Assembly: GCA_913063325.1 (NCBI GenBank)
Contig: CAJXYE010000001.1
Location: forward strand, 1 to 64,000
Length of the DNA stretch: 64,000 nt
Reading direction: 5' to 3'
DNA from: an uncultured Colwellia sp.
GTDB taxonomy: Bacteria > Pseudomonadota > Gammaproteobacteria > Enterobacterales > Alteromonadaceae
Shown one piece after another: positions 11,037-21,010 of this stretch (its first letter is position 1; each line of letters opens with the position of its first letter). A program made the translations under genes and the position numbers. The notes beneath the pieces are model-generated. The model searched no databases, was not told where the DNA came from, and saw only the letters and a program-made list of their open reading frames with translations.

Positions 11037-11840
11037 TTACTTGCTAAGAGCATCACCTAAATGTGGGCGAATTTCTTTTAAAACATCTTTTAATATACGA
11101 GTATTAGCTGCAACAATATTGCCAGATTGCGTATGGTTGTGACCACCAGTAAAGTCAGTAACTAAACCGCCAGCTTCTATAATTAATAACTCACCAGCAG
11201 CAGTATTAAATGGCTTAGTACCAATTTCAAAGAAACCGTCAACACGGCCTGCTGCTACATAAGCAAGATCAAGTGCTGTTGAACCGCTGCGACGCATATC
11301 AGATGTAGTTTGAAATAATGATGAGAACATTGCCATATAAGCAAGGCTATGTTGTTTGTGTTTAACAGGGAAACCAGTCGCTAGGATAGTGCCAGAGATT
11401 TCTTTGTTTTTAGTTACACGGATTCTGAAACCGTTTAATTGAGCACCTTTACCACGGCTTGCAGAAAACAACTCGCCACGAATAGGATCAAATACAACTG
11501 CTTGGTCTAACTTGCCTTTTACTTTTAAAGCAATAGAAACGGCAAAGTGTGGGATACCTTTGATGAAGTTGGCTGTGCCATCAAGTGGATCAATAATCCA
11601 TTGATAATCATCATCACTGCCTTTTAAAAGCCCAGACTCTTCACCAATGATGGTGTGATTTGGGTATGATTTACGAATAGTCTCAATAATGGCTTCTTCA
11701 GAGCTAATATCAACACTGGTGACGAAATCGTTAGTGCCTTTTGATTCAATTTCAACTTTATCAAGTTGCTCCATAGAGCGAACGATAACTTTACCTGCTG
11801 TACGTGCTGCGCGCACGGCAATATTTAGCATGGGATGCAT
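11037..11840 (-). CDS. suhB: inositol-1-monophosphatase family protein, Nus-factor SuhB
   Basis: SuhB is an inositol monophosphatase homologue whose main known role in enterobacteria is as part of the rRNA antitermination complex. From ATG 11840 (MHPMLNIAVRAARTAGK) the product is 267 residues, exactly the E. coli length. An AGG box lies nine bases upstream. The frame continues 17 codons further upstream without family similarity, so the shorter start is chosen. The metal-binding motifs GEESG, WIIDPLDGTANFIKGIPHF and the C-terminal GSTALDLAYVAAGRVDGFFE are intact. It is divergent from trmJ across a roughly 350-bp spacer, as in E. coli. Confidence 0.96.
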   Translation of the reverse strand: MHPMLNIAVRAARTAGKVIVRSMEQLDKVEIESKGTNDFVTSVDISSEEAIIETIRKSYPNHTIIGEESGLLKGSDDDYQWIIDPLDGTANFIKGIPHFAVSIALKVKGKLDQAVVFDPIRGELFSASRGKGAQLNGFRIRVTKNKEISGTILATGFPVKHKQHSLAYMAMFSSLFQTTSDMRRSGSTALDLAYVAAGRVDGFFEIGTKPFNTAAGELLIIEAGGLVTDFTGGHNHTQSGNIVAANTRILKDVLKEIRPHLGDALSK

Positions 11841-12193
11841 ATATAGAGTACCTATTTGTAAATAAATTTTAAAAGAACAATACATTTCCAAGCAAACATT
11901 GTCTTGAAAATCGAGCGCGCAAAGTATAGCAAATAAAAAATCATTTAGCGATAAACTTATTTAAAATATGTTTAAAATGTGTACGATTTGATTGATCACT
12001 CCCCTATAGAGTGAAATAAACTATTAAATAGCAAATTGCCATAGATAAAAACCGGTAATATGCGTGCTTTTTGTTAACTACAGCAGTACTCTTCTATGGT
12101 AGAATGCTGGCCATCTAGATGGGTTGTTAATATCAGAACTATAAGTCAGTTCAATGACTATCAACTCAATAAAGCAAACAATAAGAGTAAACA

Positions 12194-13015
12194 ATGTCAG
12201 ATTCACAACAAGGTTCTCAAGAAAGTAATATCACAGGGTCACTATTAGACCGCGTTAAAATTGTTTTAGTCAATACTTCCGACTGTCGAAATATTGGTAG
12301 TGCTGCACGTGCAATGAAAACAATGGGATTAAGTCAGTTAATATTAGTAGACCCTATTGAAATGCCTAATGGTCAAGCACAAGCTATGGCTGCAGGAGCT
12401 ACCGACGTTTTAGCAAATGCTAAAGTTGTTAGTACGCTAGCTGAAGCGATTGAAGATTGTGGCTTAGTTGTTGGTACAAGTGCCCGCTCTCGTACATTAC
12501 CTTGGCCGATGTTAGAGCCTAGAGGCTGTGGTGAAAAAATGATTGCTGAAGCAGAAGAGTATCCTGTTGCCTTAGTCTTTGGCCGTGAAAATAGTGGTTT
12601 AACTAATGAAGAACTACAGCTTTGTCATTTTCATGTTCAAATACCGGCAAATCCGGATTACAGTTCGCTAAATTTGGCGATGGCAGTGCAAACGTTAAGT
12701 TATGAAGTACGAACTAGTTATTTATTAGCGCATGATCAAAACTACCAAGAACGTAGCACAGGTAATGGTAATTTAATTGCTAAACCTAAAAATGAAGATG
12801 ATGAACTATATCCTGTTATTGAAGAAACAGAGCGTTTTTATGAGCACTTTGAAAAATCACTTAAAGCAACTGGCTTTATTGTAGAAAACCACCCTGGGCT
12901 AGTGATGACTAAATTAAGACGTTTATTCAATCGCGCAAGACCCGATGTGAAAGAAATTAAGATGATGCGTGGGATTTTTGCCTCAATGGAAAGGTCTAGT
13001 AAAGATAAGACTTAA
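12194..13015 (+). CDS. trmJ: tRNA (cytidine/uridine-32-2'-O)-methyltransferase TrmJ
   Basis: TrmJ is a SPOUT-class methyltransferase that methylates the 2'-OH of residue 32 in several tRNAs with AdoMet. The 273-residue product has the N-terminal motif [23 protein letters not shown], the AdoMet knot motifs [15 protein letters not shown] and [16 protein letters not shown], and a C-terminal helical extension with RRLFNRARP. It has the normal length. It heads the trmJ-cysE-isc region, 32 bp before cysE. A TAGAAT box at about 12100 is a plausible -10 element. Confidence 0.96.
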   Translation: MSDSQQGSQESNITGSLLDRVKIVLVNTSDCRNIGSAARAMKTMGLSQLILVDPIEMPNGQAQAMAAGATDVLANAKVVSTLAEAIEDCGLVVGTSARSRTLPWPMLEPRGCGEKMIAEAEEYPVALVFGRENSGLTNEELQLCHFHVQIPANPDYSSLNLAMAVQTLSYEVRTSYLLAHDQNYQERSTGNGNLIAKPKNEDDELYPVIEETERFYEHFEKSLKATGFIVENHPGLVMTKLRRLFNRARPDVKEIKMMRGIFASMERSSKDKT

Positions 13016-13047
13016 TACCCAATTAAAAGAAAGAGAAGGAAGAATTT

Positions 13048-13857
13048 ATGTTTAGCCGTATCAAAGAAGATATCAACAGTGTCTTTGATAGAGATCCAGC
13101 CGCTCGTACTAGCTTTGAAGTTATTCTCAATTATCCCGGCTTGCATGCAATCTGGATTCACCGATTAAGTCATAGATTATGGTGCGCAAATTGGAAGCTT
13201 TTAGCGCGGGTAATATCAACCTTCTCTCGTTGGTTAACCGGAATTGAGATCCATCCAGGTGCTAAATTAGGTCGTCGCGTTTTTATTGACCATGGCATGG
13301 GCATTGTCATTGGTGAAACTGCCGAAATAGGCAATGATGTTACACTTTATCATGGTGTTACCTTAGGGGGAACTAGTTGGAAAGCTGGTAAACGTCATCC
13401 AACCCTCGAAGATAATGTTGTTATTGGCGCGGGTGCTCAGGTACTTGGTCCGATAACAATAGGCAAGGGCGGTAAAGTAGGCTCGAACTCTGTTGTTGTT
13501 AAAGACTTACCTGCCAATGCTACAGCGGTAGGAATCCCTGGCAGAATTGTTCCGGATAAGCCTAGCAAGAATGAAGGTCAACAACGAGAAGCTGCGGCTA
13601 AAAAATATGGCTTTGATGCCTATGCAGTTTCACACGACAATCCTGATCCTGTTGCTAAGGCTATTGGCCGTTTACTTGATCATGTGCACCTTATGGATGA
13701 TCGAGTTAGTGCGCTTTGTAAAGAGATAAACATTCTCGGCGGCGATATCTGTGATAAAAATTTACCTGAATTAAGAGTGGGTGAGTTTGTTGAAGATGAA
13801 AAAGCGGCTGCAGAGCGTCGAGAAAACAAAGTAGTCAGCTTTGATCCTGAAATTTAA
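13048..13857 (+). CDS. cysE: serine O-acetyltransferase
   Basis: CysE makes O-acetylserine from serine and acetyl-CoA, the committed step of cysteine synthesis. The 269-residue product has the N-terminal helical region, then left-handed beta-helix hexapeptide repeats. These include [23 protein letters not shown], the catalytic segment [15 protein letters not shown] and [16 protein letters not shown]. The tail ends near the cysteine-sensing region. An AGAAGGAAGAA ribosome binding site precedes it. Its place between trmJ and iscR is common in Alteromonadales. It is functionally apt, because cysteine is the sulfur donor for IscS. Confidence 0.96.
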   Translation: MFSRIKEDINSVFDRDPAARTSFEVILNYPGLHAIWIHRLSHRLWCANWKLLARVISTFSRWLTGIEIHPGAKLGRRVFIDHGMGIVIGETAEIGNDVTLYHGVTLGGTSWKAGKRHPTLEDNVVIGAGAQVLGPITIGKGGKVGSNSVVVKDLPANATAVGIPGRIVPDKPSKNEGQQREAAAKKYGFDAYAVSHDNPDPVAKAIGRLLDHVHLMDDRVSALCKEINILGGDICDKNLPELRVGEFVEDEKAAAERRENKVVSFDPEI

Positions 13858-13877
13858 CCTCGTTAAGAAAACAACCT

Positions 13878-13915
13878 AAAGCAATAGTTGACTGTTTTAG
13901 TCAACTATTGCTTTT
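13878..13915 (+). terminator. terminator after cysE
   Basis: AAAGCAATAGTTGACT and AGTCAACTATTGCTTT form a 16-bp perfect stem with a short T loop and a trailing T run. It separates trmJ-cysE from the independently regulated isc operon. Confidence 0.9.
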
Positions 13916-13938
13916 CGCATAACTGTTCTTGGTGTACA

Positions 13939-13963
13939 ATACCTGAGTAAAATAGTAGGGTAT
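13939..13963 (+). promoter_or_regulatory. IscR type 1 operator upstream of iscR
   Basis: The sequence ATACCTGAGTAAAATAGTAGG followed by GTAT fits the published IscR type 1 consensus ATASYYGACTRDWWYAGTCRR(ST) with two mismatches. It lies about 150 bp upstream of iscR, in the place expected for autorepression by [2Fe-2S]-IscR. Confidence 0.7.
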
Positions 13964-13988
13964 ATATTTGACTAATCTGTAGGGTTAT
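13964..13988 (+). promoter_or_regulatory. possible second IscR operator
   Basis: ATATTTGACTA...GTAGGGTTAT repeats the half-site pattern of the preceding operator with a spacer one base shorter. Tandem sites are known at the E. coli isc promoter. The match is weaker here. Confidence 0.4.
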
Positions 13989-14112
13989 GTAAAATTGCGC
14001 TGCATTTATAAAGTAGCCCTTTATTCAGGGGATATTTAGTTAAATAGCTTAATGTAGTCGTCCTACTTAATTAATTTATTGAATACACCAATATAGTGTT
14101 TGAGAGCAGATT

Positions 14113-14619
14113 ATGAAACTTACCTCTAAAGGTCGTTACGCAGTTACTGCCATGTTAGATGTTACTATTCATGCCGTTTCTGGGCCTGTATCTTTGGCTG
14201 ATATTTCAGAACGCCAAGGTATATCCTTGTCTTATTTAGAGCAACTTTTTTCTCGATTACGCAAACAAGGGCTAGTGACAAGTGTACGCGGTCCTGGTGG
14301 CGGTTATCGTTTGGGAAGATGTTCAGCGCAAATAGCCATTGCGGATGTTATTAGCGCAGTTAATGAAAGCGTAGATGCAACCAAATGCTCAGGAAAAGGC
14401 AATTGTCAGGATGGCGAACAGTGCTTAACACATTCTCTTTGGGAAGGGTTAAGTCAACGAATCGAAGAATTTTTGCAAAATATTACCTTATCAGAATTAG
14501 TTGCTAAGCGTGATGTGCAAGAAGTTTCTAAGCGCCAAGATAAATTACATATCAATGCCCATAAAAGCATAGCGTTAGAAACATTAATAACCACAAAAAA
14601 TGTAATGCACGACTGGTAA
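14113..14619 (+). CDS. iscR: Fe-S cluster-sensing regulator IscR (Rrf2 family)
   Basis: IscR represses the isc operon when it carries a [2Fe-2S] cluster and controls other Fe-S genes. The 168-residue product starts [21 protein letters not shown] and has the winged-helix reader segment [32 protein letters not shown]. The cluster ligands are in [19 protein letters not shown], with Cys near 92, 98 and 104 and His near 107. The tail beyond residue 130 is typical in its variability. It is the first gene of iscRSUA-hscBA-fdx, and operator-like sites lie upstream. Confidence 0.97.
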   Translation: MKLTSKGRYAVTAMLDVTIHAVSGPVSLADISERQGISLSYLEQLFSRLRKQGLVTSVRGPGGGYRLGRCSAQIAIADVISAVNESVDATKCSGKGNCQDGEQCLTHSLWEGLSQRIEEFLQNITLSELVAKRDVQEVSKRQDKLHINAHKSIALETLITTKNVMHDW

Positions 14620-14670
14620 TTGTTACCTGTCGCGTCGTATTAAAGATTTACCATTGGAGAGAGTTAGCGA

Positions 14671-15885
14671 ATGAAGCTTCCTATATATTTTGATTACTCA
14701 GCTACTACACCAGTAGATAAACGTGTTGCAGAAAAAATGATGCAATATATGACCAACGATGGTCATTTTGGTAACCCAGCGTCACGTTCACATAAATTTG
14801 GTTGGCAAGCTGAAGAAGCGGTTGATGTTGCTCGTAATCAAATTGCTGAATTAATTAATGCGGATCCACGTGAAATTGTTTTCACGTCGGGTGCTACTGA
14901 ATCAAATAACCTTGCTATTAAAGGTGCTGCAAATTTCTATAATAAGAAAGGCAAGCACATTATCACCTGCAAAACTGAGCATAAAGCCGTATTAGATACA
15001 TGTCGTGAATTAGAGCGTCAGGGCTTTGAAGTGACGTATCTTGATCCAGAAGAGAATGGTTTAATTGATTTAAATAAATTAAATGACGCTATGCGTGATG
15101 ACACTATTATAGTAAGTATCATGCAAGTGAACAATGAAATTGGTGTTATTCAAGACATCAATGAAATTGGTGAAATGTGTCGAGCTCGTAAAATAGTATT
15201 TCATGTTGATGCCGCACAAAGTGCCGGTAAAATTAATATCGACATGCAAGCATTGAAAGTTGATTTAATGTCAATTTCAGCACATAAAATGTACGGTCCT
15301 AAAGGCATTGGCGCGTTATACGTAAGCCGTAAGCCGCGTATTCGCTTAGAAGCACAAACACATGGTGGCGGGCATGAACGCGGTATGCGTTCTGGTACCT
15401 TAGCAACTCATCAAATTGTTGGTATGGGTGAAGCGTGTCGTTTGGCTAAAGCAGAAATGGCTCAAGATCTTGCTCATGTTACTGCAATGCGTGACCGTTT
15501 ATGGGCTGGCGTTAACAGCATGGAACAAGTCTTTATTAACGGCGATGCGGATAAACGTTACCCAGGTAACTTAAATGTTAGTTTCAATTTTGTTGAAGGT
15601 GAGTCACTCATCATGGCATTAAAAGATTTAGCCGTATCTTCGGGTAGTGCATGTACTTCAGCTAGTTTAGAGCCATCTTATGTACTTCGTGCTTTAGGTC
15701 TAAATGACGAAATGGCGCATAGCTCAATTCGTTTTAGCTTTGGTCGTTTTACTACGACAGAAGAAATTGATTACGCAATTGACCTTATTAAAGGTGCAAT
15801 TGGTCATTTACGTGACATGTCGCCTCTTTGGGAAATGTTCAAAGACGGTATCGATTTAGATTCAATTGAATGGGCTGGCCACTAA
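14671..15885 (+). CDS. iscS: cysteine desulfurase IscS
   Basis: IscS is the PLP enzyme that takes sulfur from cysteine and passes it as a persulfide to IscU and other acceptors. The 404-residue product begins [19 protein letters not shown]. It has the PLP lysine in [18 protein letters not shown] and the mobile-loop active Cys in [20 protein letters not shown]. The C-terminal IscU-binding tail ends [11 protein letters not shown]. All key residues are present. A GGAGAGAGTTAGCG ribosome binding site precedes the ATG. Confidence 0.98.
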   Translation: MKLPIYFDYSATTPVDKRVAEKMMQYMTNDGHFGNPASRSHKFGWQAEEAVDVARNQIAELINADPREIVFTSGATESNNLAIKGAANFYNKKGKHIITCKTEHKAVLDTCRELERQGFEVTYLDPEENGLIDLNKLNDAMRDDTIIVSIMQVNNEIGVIQDINEIGEMCRARKIVFHVDAAQSAGKINIDMQALKVDLMSISAHKMYGPKGIGALYVSRKPRIRLEAQTHGGGHERGMRSGTLATHQIVGMGEACRLAKAEMAQDLAHVTAMRDRLWAGVNSMEQVFINGDADKRYPGNLNVSFNFVEGESLIMALKDLAVSSGSACTSASLEPSYVLRALGLNDEMAHSSIRFSFGRFTTTEEIDYAIDLIKGAIGHLRDMSPLWEMFKDGIDLDSIEWAGH

Positions 15886-16005
15886 TCGTTCCTTAATAGG
15901 AATAGTTTAGTAAATTAGTTCATCATTTAAAATAACATTTAGTGTCAAATAGGTTGTTATCAGGTAATTATCTGGACAATATTTGGCACAAGCTAGGAGA
16001 GTAAC

Positions 16006-16389
16006 ATGGCTTACAGCGAAAAAGTATTAGACCACTATGAGAACCCACGCAACGTAGGTTCAATGGATAAAAACGATCCATCAGTAGCAACTGGTATGGT
16101 TGGCGCACCAGCGTGTGGCGACGTAATGAAGTTACAACTTAAAATTTCTGATGAAGGTATCATTGAAGATGCAAAATTCAAAACTTACGGTTGTGGTTCA
16201 GCGATTGCTTCAAGCTCACTTGTAACTGAGTGGGTAAAAGGTAAATCAATTGAAGAAGCAGGTGAAATTAAAAACACCGCTATTGCTGAAGAGTTAGCGT
16301 TACCACCAGTGAAAATTCATTGCTCTATTTTAGCTGAAGATGCTATTAAAGCAGCGATTGAAGATTATAAATCCAAGCAAAGTAAATAA
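16006..16389 (+). CDS. iscU: Fe-S cluster assembly scaffold IscU
   Basis: IscU is the scaffold on which IscS and the iron donor build [2Fe-2S] clusters. The 127-residue product has the three scaffold cysteines (in [16 protein letters not shown] and KIHCSIL, near residues 37, 63 and 106) and His just before the last one. It also has the LPPVK motif recognised by HscA. Length is normal. It is 11 bp from iscA. Confidence 0.98.
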   Translation: MAYSEKVLDHYENPRNVGSMDKNDPSVATGMVGAPACGDVMKLQLKISDEGIIEDAKFKTYGCGSAIASSSLVTEWVKGKSIEEAGEIKNTAIAEELALPPVKIHCSILAEDAIKAAIEDYKSKQSK

Positions 16390-16400
16390 CGGAGATAGCA

Positions 16401-16724
16401 ATGGCTGTTACCATGACTCCTGCTGCAACTGAACGCGTTCAATCGTTCATGCAAAACCGTGGGAAAGGGCTTGGGCTTCGCTTAGGTATTAAAACCACTG
16501 GTTGTTCAGGTTTAGCCTATGTGCTCGAATTTGTTGATGATTTAAATGAAGATGATCAATTATTTAATATTGAAGATGTCAACATTATCATTGACGAGAA
16601 GAGTCTTGTTTATCTTGACGGCATTGAGCTTGATTTTGTTAAAGAAGGCTTGAATGAAGGCTTTAAATTCACCAATCCAAACGCCAAAGGTGAATGTGGG
16701 TGTGGTGAATCGTTCAACGTTTAA
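16401..16724 (+). CDS. iscA: Fe-S cluster assembly protein IscA (A-type carrier)
   Basis: This A-type carrier receives clusters and delivers them to apoproteins, chiefly for [4Fe-4S] targets. The 107-residue product contains the three ligands of the family: Cys in [15 protein letters not shown] and the GECGCGESF pair at the C-terminus. A GGAGATAGCA ribosome binding site sits between the iscU stop and this ATG. Confidence 0.97.
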   Translation: MAVTMTPAATERVQSFMQNRGKGLGLRLGIKTTGCSGLAYVLEFVDDLNEDDQLFNIEDVNIIIDEKSLVYLDGIELDFVKEGLNEGFKFTNPNAKGECGCGESFNV

Positions 16725-16740
16725 TGTGTAAACTCTTTGC

Positions 16741-16820
16741 AACTTGATTCAATTACTGCGTTGAAAGTGCTCATTGACTAGCGTCAACTCCGCGCTTTCG
16801 CCTTGTACTTGAACCGAGTT
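16741..16820 (-). repeat. REP-like palindromic element, copy D
   Basis: The core CTCATTGACTAGCGTCAACT has outer arms AACTTGATTCAA and TTGAACCGAGTT, the clearest outer palindrome of the four copies. It sits between iscA and hscB, splitting the isc operon just where differential expression of the scaffold and chaperone halves would be set. Confidence 0.75.
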
Positions 16821-16895
16821 CCATCGAGTTTAAAACATTATTGAGATTTAGCTTATTATAGAAAGCTTTTAGACCATTTCCTCTAGGTATAAGTA

Positions 16896-17426
16896 GTGAA
16901 TTACTTTCAATTATTCAACATAGAAGCTTCTTTCGATGTTGACTTACAGTTACTTTCGTCAAGTTATCAAACCTTGCAAAAAACTGTGCACCCTGACAAG
17001 TTTGCTCATTCATCAGAGCAAGACCAACGTATTGCTGTACAGAAATCTGCTCAGATAAATGACGCTTATCAAACCCTTAAAAACCCATTACAACGTGCTG
17101 CATATATGTTGGTGGAACGTGGTGTCGATATGCCTAACGAACAGCATTCTTTCCAAGATACTAGCTTCTTAATGCGTCAAATGGAATTACGGGAAATGCT
17201 TGAAGACGTTAGACACTCTGGTGACGTTGAAGCAGCACTGCTTGAAGTACAAAGAGTATTGTCGACAGAATACTTAGCGCTTTCACAACAGATGAGAGTA
17301 CAAATAAGCGAAAATAATGCAGCATCGAATAGCGCTGCATGCGATAATTTACGCAAATTAAAGTTCTACCAAAAACTAAATGTTGAAGTAGATCGTCTTG
17401 AAGATAGCTTATTTGAAGACGAGTAA
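16896..17426 (+). CDS. hscB: Fe-S biogenesis co-chaperone HscB
   Basis: HscB is the J-domain partner that brings IscU to HscA and stimulates its ATPase. The 176-residue product has the J-domain signature HPDKF (in TVHPDKFAHSSEQD, residues about 30-45) and NDAYQTLKNPLQRAAYML. A C-terminal three-helix IscU-binding domain follows. The start is GTG at 16896 behind a CTAGGTATAAGTA box. It begins 75 bp after REP-like copy D. Confidence 0.96.
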   Translation: MNYFQLFNIEASFDVDLQLLSSSYQTLQKTVHPDKFAHSSEQDQRIAVQKSAQINDAYQTLKNPLQRAAYMLVERGVDMPNEQHSFQDTSFLMRQMELREMLEDVRHSGDVEAALLEVQRVLSTEYLALSQQMRVQISENNAASNSAACDNLRKLKFYQKLNVEVDRLEDSLFEDE

Positions 17427-17476
17427 ACACCTCAATATATATTATTAACCTTAAACTAAATCATTGAAATAACATC

Positions 17477-19339
17477 ATGGCTTTATTACAAATTGCAGAA
17501 CCCGGTCAAAGTACCGTTCCTCATGAACATAGATTAGCTGCAGGCATAGATCTTGGTACCACTAATTCCTTAATAGCGAGTGTACAAAGCGGTAACGCCA
17601 GTACCTTAAACGATGATCAAGGTCGTGATATATTGCCATCCATTGTTAGTTATCAGACAGACAATGTTTTAGTTGGTCAGGCGGCTCAAGCACTTAGCAT
17701 TGAAGATGCTCAAAATACTATTACTTCTGCAAAACGCTTAATAGGCCGCTCTTTAGCTGATATTCAAAGTAAATATCCTTCTTTGCCTTATGACTTTTGT
17801 GGAGATGAAAATCATCCTGAAATTATGACAAGGCAAGGTGCTGTAAACCCAGTTCAAGTATCAGCAGAAATATTGAAAAGCTTAAACCTTAGAGCCCAAA
17901 AATCCTTAGGCGGGGAGCTAACTGGTGTTGTAATTACTGTGCCAGCACACTTTGACGACGCACAAAGACAAAGTACAAAGGATGCGGCAAAATTAGCCGG
18001 TGTTAGCGTACTGCGTCTATTGAATGAACCTACAGCTGCAGCAGTAGCTTACGGGTTAGATTCTGGACAAGAAGGTGTTATTGCTGTTTATGACTTAGGT
18101 GGCGGTACCTTTGATATCTCTATTTTACGTTTAAATAAAGGTGTTTTTGAAGTATTAGCGACTGGCGGTGATTCTGCGCTGGGTGGTGATGACTTTGATG
18201 TGGTTTTAGTTGATTATCTTGTTGAAAAAGCGGGCTTAGTTAGACCTTTGTCACCCTCTTTAGAGCGTCAATTGATGCAACAAGCTTGTTTTGCTAAAGA
18301 AGAGCTAACCAGTAATGAACAAGTTGATATTAGTATTTCTCTTGATGACAATAGTGATTTCAAAACAAGTTTAAGCAAAGACCAATTGAATGAACTTATC
18401 GGTTCATTAGTGAATAAAACATTACGAGCTTGTCGTCGTACCCTAAAAGATGCCGAAATTACTATTGATGAAGTCATCGAAGTGGTTATGGTTGGTGGTT
18501 CAACGCGCGTGCCATTGGTACGTAGTGAAGTTGAAAAACACTTTAAGAAGAAGCCATTAACCTCAATTGACCCTGATAAAGTGGTCGCTATTGGTGCTGC
18601 GATTCAAGCGGATATTTTAGTGGGTAATAAACCTGATAGTGATATGTTATTACTTGATGTTACGCCGTTATCTCTTGGTTTAGAAACTATGGGTGGTTTA
18701 GTCGAGAAAGTTATTCCACGAAATACCACAATACCTGTTGCTAAAGCCCAAGAGTTTACCACCTTTAAAGACGGTCAAACGGCTATGGCAGTTCACGTAT
18801 TGCAAGGTGAGCGTGAATTAGTAGACGACTGTCGTTCATTAGCTCGTTTTGAATTACGTGGCATCCCAGCAATGACAGCAGGGGCTGCTCATATTCGAGT
18901 GACCTTTAAAGTTGATGCAGACGGTTTACTCTCTGTATCAGCAATGGAAAAATCAACAGGTGTAGAGTCGAGCATTGAAGTTAAACCTTCATTTGGTCTT
19001 GATGACAACCAAATTAGTCAGATGATTAAAGACTCAATGACTAATGCTGCAGAAGATATGCAAGCACGTATGTTAAAAGAGCAACAAGTTGAAGCCTCAC
19101 GTGTTATTGAGTCTGTGCAAGCAGCTCTAGTTGCCGACAGCCGTTTACTTAATAGTGACGAAATAGCTGGTATAGAGGACATGATCAAATTACTTGCTCA
19201 AGTAAGTCAAGGCGATGATGTTAAAGCGATAGAAAATGCCCTTGATAAGATAAATGCTGGGACAGATGTATTTGCTGAGCGTCGTATGGACAGCTCAATT
19301 AGCCAAGCACTTGCTGGCCAAGCAGTTGATAAAATTTAG
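17477..19339 (+). CDS. hscA: Fe-S biogenesis Hsp70 chaperone HscA
   Basis: HscA is the specialised Hsp70 that binds IscU at LPPVK and drives cluster release. The 620-residue product shows the Hsp70 phosphate motifs [13 protein letters not shown] and [14 protein letters not shown], plus [13 protein letters not shown]. The substrate-binding domain includes [17 protein letters not shown]. The C-terminus lacks the EEVD tail, as expected for HscA. It is 50 bp after hscB and 85 bp before fdx. Confidence 0.97.
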   Translation: MALLQIAEPGQSTVPHEHRLAAGIDLGTTNSLIASVQSGNASTLNDDQGRDILPSIVSYQTDNVLVGQAAQALSIEDAQNTITSAKRLIGRSLADIQSKYPSLPYDFCGDENHPEIMTRQGAVNPVQVSAEILKSLNLRAQKSLGGELTGVVITVPAHFDDAQRQSTKDAAKLAGVSVLRLLNEPTAAAVAYGLDSGQEGVIAVYDLGGGTFDISILRLNKGVFEVLATGGDSALGGDDFDVVLVDYLVEKAGLVRPLSPSLERQLMQQACFAKEELTSNEQVDISISLDDNSDFKTSLSKDQLNELIGSLVNKTLRACRRTLKDAEITIDEVIEVVMVGGSTRVPLVRSEVEKHFKKKPLTSIDPDKVVAIGAAIQADILVGNKPDSDMLLLDVTPLSLGLETMGGLVEKVIPRNTTIPVAKAQEFTTFKDGQTAMAVHVLQGERELVDDCRSLARFELRGIPAMTAGAAHIRVTFKVDADGLLSVSAMEKSTGVESSIEVKPSFGLDDNQISQMIKDSMTNAAEDMQARMLKEQQVEASRVIESVQAALVADSRLLNSDEIAGIEDMIKLLAQVSQGDDVKAIENALDKINAGTDVFAERRMDSSISQALAGQAVDKI

Positions 19340-19424
19340 ATAAATTGTAGGTGAGAATTTATTCTCGCTTTAAACTAATAAGATAATAGCGCGAACAAGT
19401 TCACGCCTATAAAGAGATTAGAAA

Positions 19425-19763
19425 ATGCCAAAAATTATATTTTTACCCAATCAAGAATTATGCCCAGATGGCGCAGTAGTTGAAGCTGAAAAAGGCGAAA
19501 GCGTATTAAATGTTGCCTTGAGAAATGACATAGGTATTGAGCATGCTTGCGAAAAAGTATGTGCCTGTACTACTTGTCACGTTATCATTCGAGAAGGTTT
19601 TGACTCTATCGAAGAAGGTGATGAACTAGAAGACGATATGCTTGATAAAGCGTGGGGACTAGAGCCTGAATCACGCCTTAGCTGTCAATCAATTGTTGGT
19701 GATGAAGATTTAGTGGTTGATATTCCTAAGTACACTGTAAACATGGTGTCGGAAAATCACTAG
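19425..19763 (+). CDS. fdx: isc-type [2Fe-2S] ferredoxin
   Basis: Fdx supplies electrons for cluster assembly by IscS and IscU. The 112-residue adrenodoxin-type product has ligands in CEKVCACTTCHV (Cys about 42, 48, 51) and Cys 87 in SRLSCQSIVG. The E-rich interaction helix (EEGDELEDDMLDKAWG) is also present. It ends KYTVNMVSENH. The final codons and the terminator just after them are copied three more times downstream (23.5, 28.3 and 30.3 kb). That marks the 3' end of this gene as an apparent integration site. iscX, which often follows fdx, is absent. Confidence 0.97.
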   Translation: MPKIIFLPNQELCPDGAVVEAEKGESVLNVALRNDIGIEHACEKVCACTTCHVIIREGFDSIEEGDELEDDMLDKAWGLEPESRLSCQSIVGDEDLVVDIPKYTVNMVSENH

Positions 19764-19837
19764 ACTATAGACTATAGACTATAGATTATTAGTTATTTAT
19801 AAAAGGGTAATAACATTAATGTGTTATTACCTTTTTT
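19734..19837 (+). repeat. fdx-tail repeat, copy 1 (resident fdx 3' end plus terminator)
   Basis: The last codons of fdx from ATG 19743 to TAG 19763 are followed by three tandem ACTATAG units and a hairpin rooted on AAAAGGGTAATAACA. Apart from two extra ACTATAG units, the 59 bp from the ATG into the hairpin are identical to copy 2 at 23544-23602. Confidence 0.85.
19801..19837 (+). terminator. terminator after fdx
   Basis: GGTAATAACA and TGTTATTACC form the stem with a short TTAATG loop, preceded by AAAA and followed by a T run. It closes the isc operon. Confidence 0.88.
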
Positions 19838-19984
19838 TGGGTCAAAAAACTGATTCACTTAAGTGTCAGTTACTTGGTTATAGCATATTTCCTTTGAATA
19901 ACAGAAACCTCTGTTTGGACTTCCTTAGTCGAAAAAAAGGCACTACAGTGAGACTTTCTTACTATTATTAGGTAATAGCTCCTA

Positions 19985-21010
19985 TTGTATAAATACTCAT
20001 TTTTACTGATCGCACATATACTATTTTGGTCAATTTATGCCGCCTTTGAGCACATTAGCCACTTGATTTATGGTGAAAACCATTGGCAAGGGAGTTTATT
20101 CGCATCACTTTTTATAATGGTATCTACTGCTTTACTTGCGTTGCTCTTTAAGTTTGTAGAGAACAAATCCGCTATTTTTAAATATCCTTTATTACTTTTT
20201 ACCGGGTTGTTAGTACTAGTTGTTTGGCATAATTTGACAAGTGTTTTACACTTACACGTTACATTAAATGAATTACTACAGGCGCCGTTATCAGCCTGGT
20301 TATCCGGTAGTTCGTACCGTGTATTATTAATTATTTCATGGGCAGGGCTATTCGCCAGTGCCTACACGTATTTAGAAAAAGAAGTCCAAGAACGTGAAGT
20401 ATCTAAAGCAAAAAATGCAATGAAAGAAGCGCAGTTGCAACAACTTATGACTCAGCTTAATCCGCATTTCTTGTTTAATGTGTTGAACTCAATTGATGTT
20501 GCAATTTTGGAAAAAGAAACAGAAGTTGCACATCAAATGGTGGTAAGACTGAGCCAACTATTACGCAGTACCCTAGAGCATAAATTCACTAATAAAGTAC
20601 AATTAAAACAAGAGATAAAATTACTTAATCACTTTGTTGAAATTGAGCAACAACGCTTTAAACAGAATATTCGGTTTAACTACCAGATTCAACCTGAAGC
20701 GCTTGTGGCCTTTCTACCACCTTTGATATTGCAACCATTAATGGAAAATGCCATTAAATTTAGTTGGCATCTAGAAATTGATTGTCATATCGATTTAGTT
20801 GCGAGCATTAAAAATTCACAATTAAATATTCAGATCAGTAACCGATTCAATGAAAAGCAATTATTAAATAATGCGGGGACAAAGACAGGGCTTGAAAATG
20901 TGAAAAGCCGATTACAATTACTTTATGGAGGTGAAGCAGTACTTACGATAAAAAAACACACAAATTATTTTACGGTAGAATTGCTAATTCCACTAGAGGT
21001 GGCAGCGTGA
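19985..21010 (+). CDS. LytS/YehU-type membrane sensor histidine kinase
   Basis: This is a 341-residue kinase with about four N-terminal membrane helices (residues 1-120). A short coiled linker is followed by the His_kinase (PF06580) motif QLMTQLNPHFLFNVLNSID with the phosphoacceptor His. The HATPase part has PPLILQPLMENAIKFSW and TGLENVKSRLQLLYG. The start is TTG at 19985, as no ATG lies nearer to the first membrane helix. It overlaps the LytTR regulator by four bases (GTGA), so the two surely form one two-component system. The signal sensed is unknown. It lies between two copies of the fdx-tail repeat. Confidence 0.88.
   Translation: MYKYSFLLIAHILFWSIYAAFEHISHLIYGENHWQGSLFASLFIMVSTALLALLFKFVENKSAIFKYPLLLFTGLLVLVVWHNLTSVLHLHVTLNELLQAPLSAWLSGSSYRVLLIISWAGLFASAYTYLEKEVQEREVSKAKNAMKEAQLQQLMTQLNPHFLFNVLNSIDVAILEKETEVAHQMVVRLSQLLRSTLEHKFTNKVQLKQEIKLLNHFVEIEQQRFKQNIRFNYQIQPEALVAFLPPLILQPLMENAIKFSWHLEIDCHIDLVASIKNSQLNIQISNRFNEKQLLNNAGTKTGLENVKSRLQLLYGGEAVLTIKKHTNYFTVELLIPLEVAA

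Noticed and set aside
12111-12122. Palindrome CCATCTAGATGG before trmJ as an operator
   Set aside because: It is a single short palindrome without a second copy or a known matching regulator. Too little support to call.
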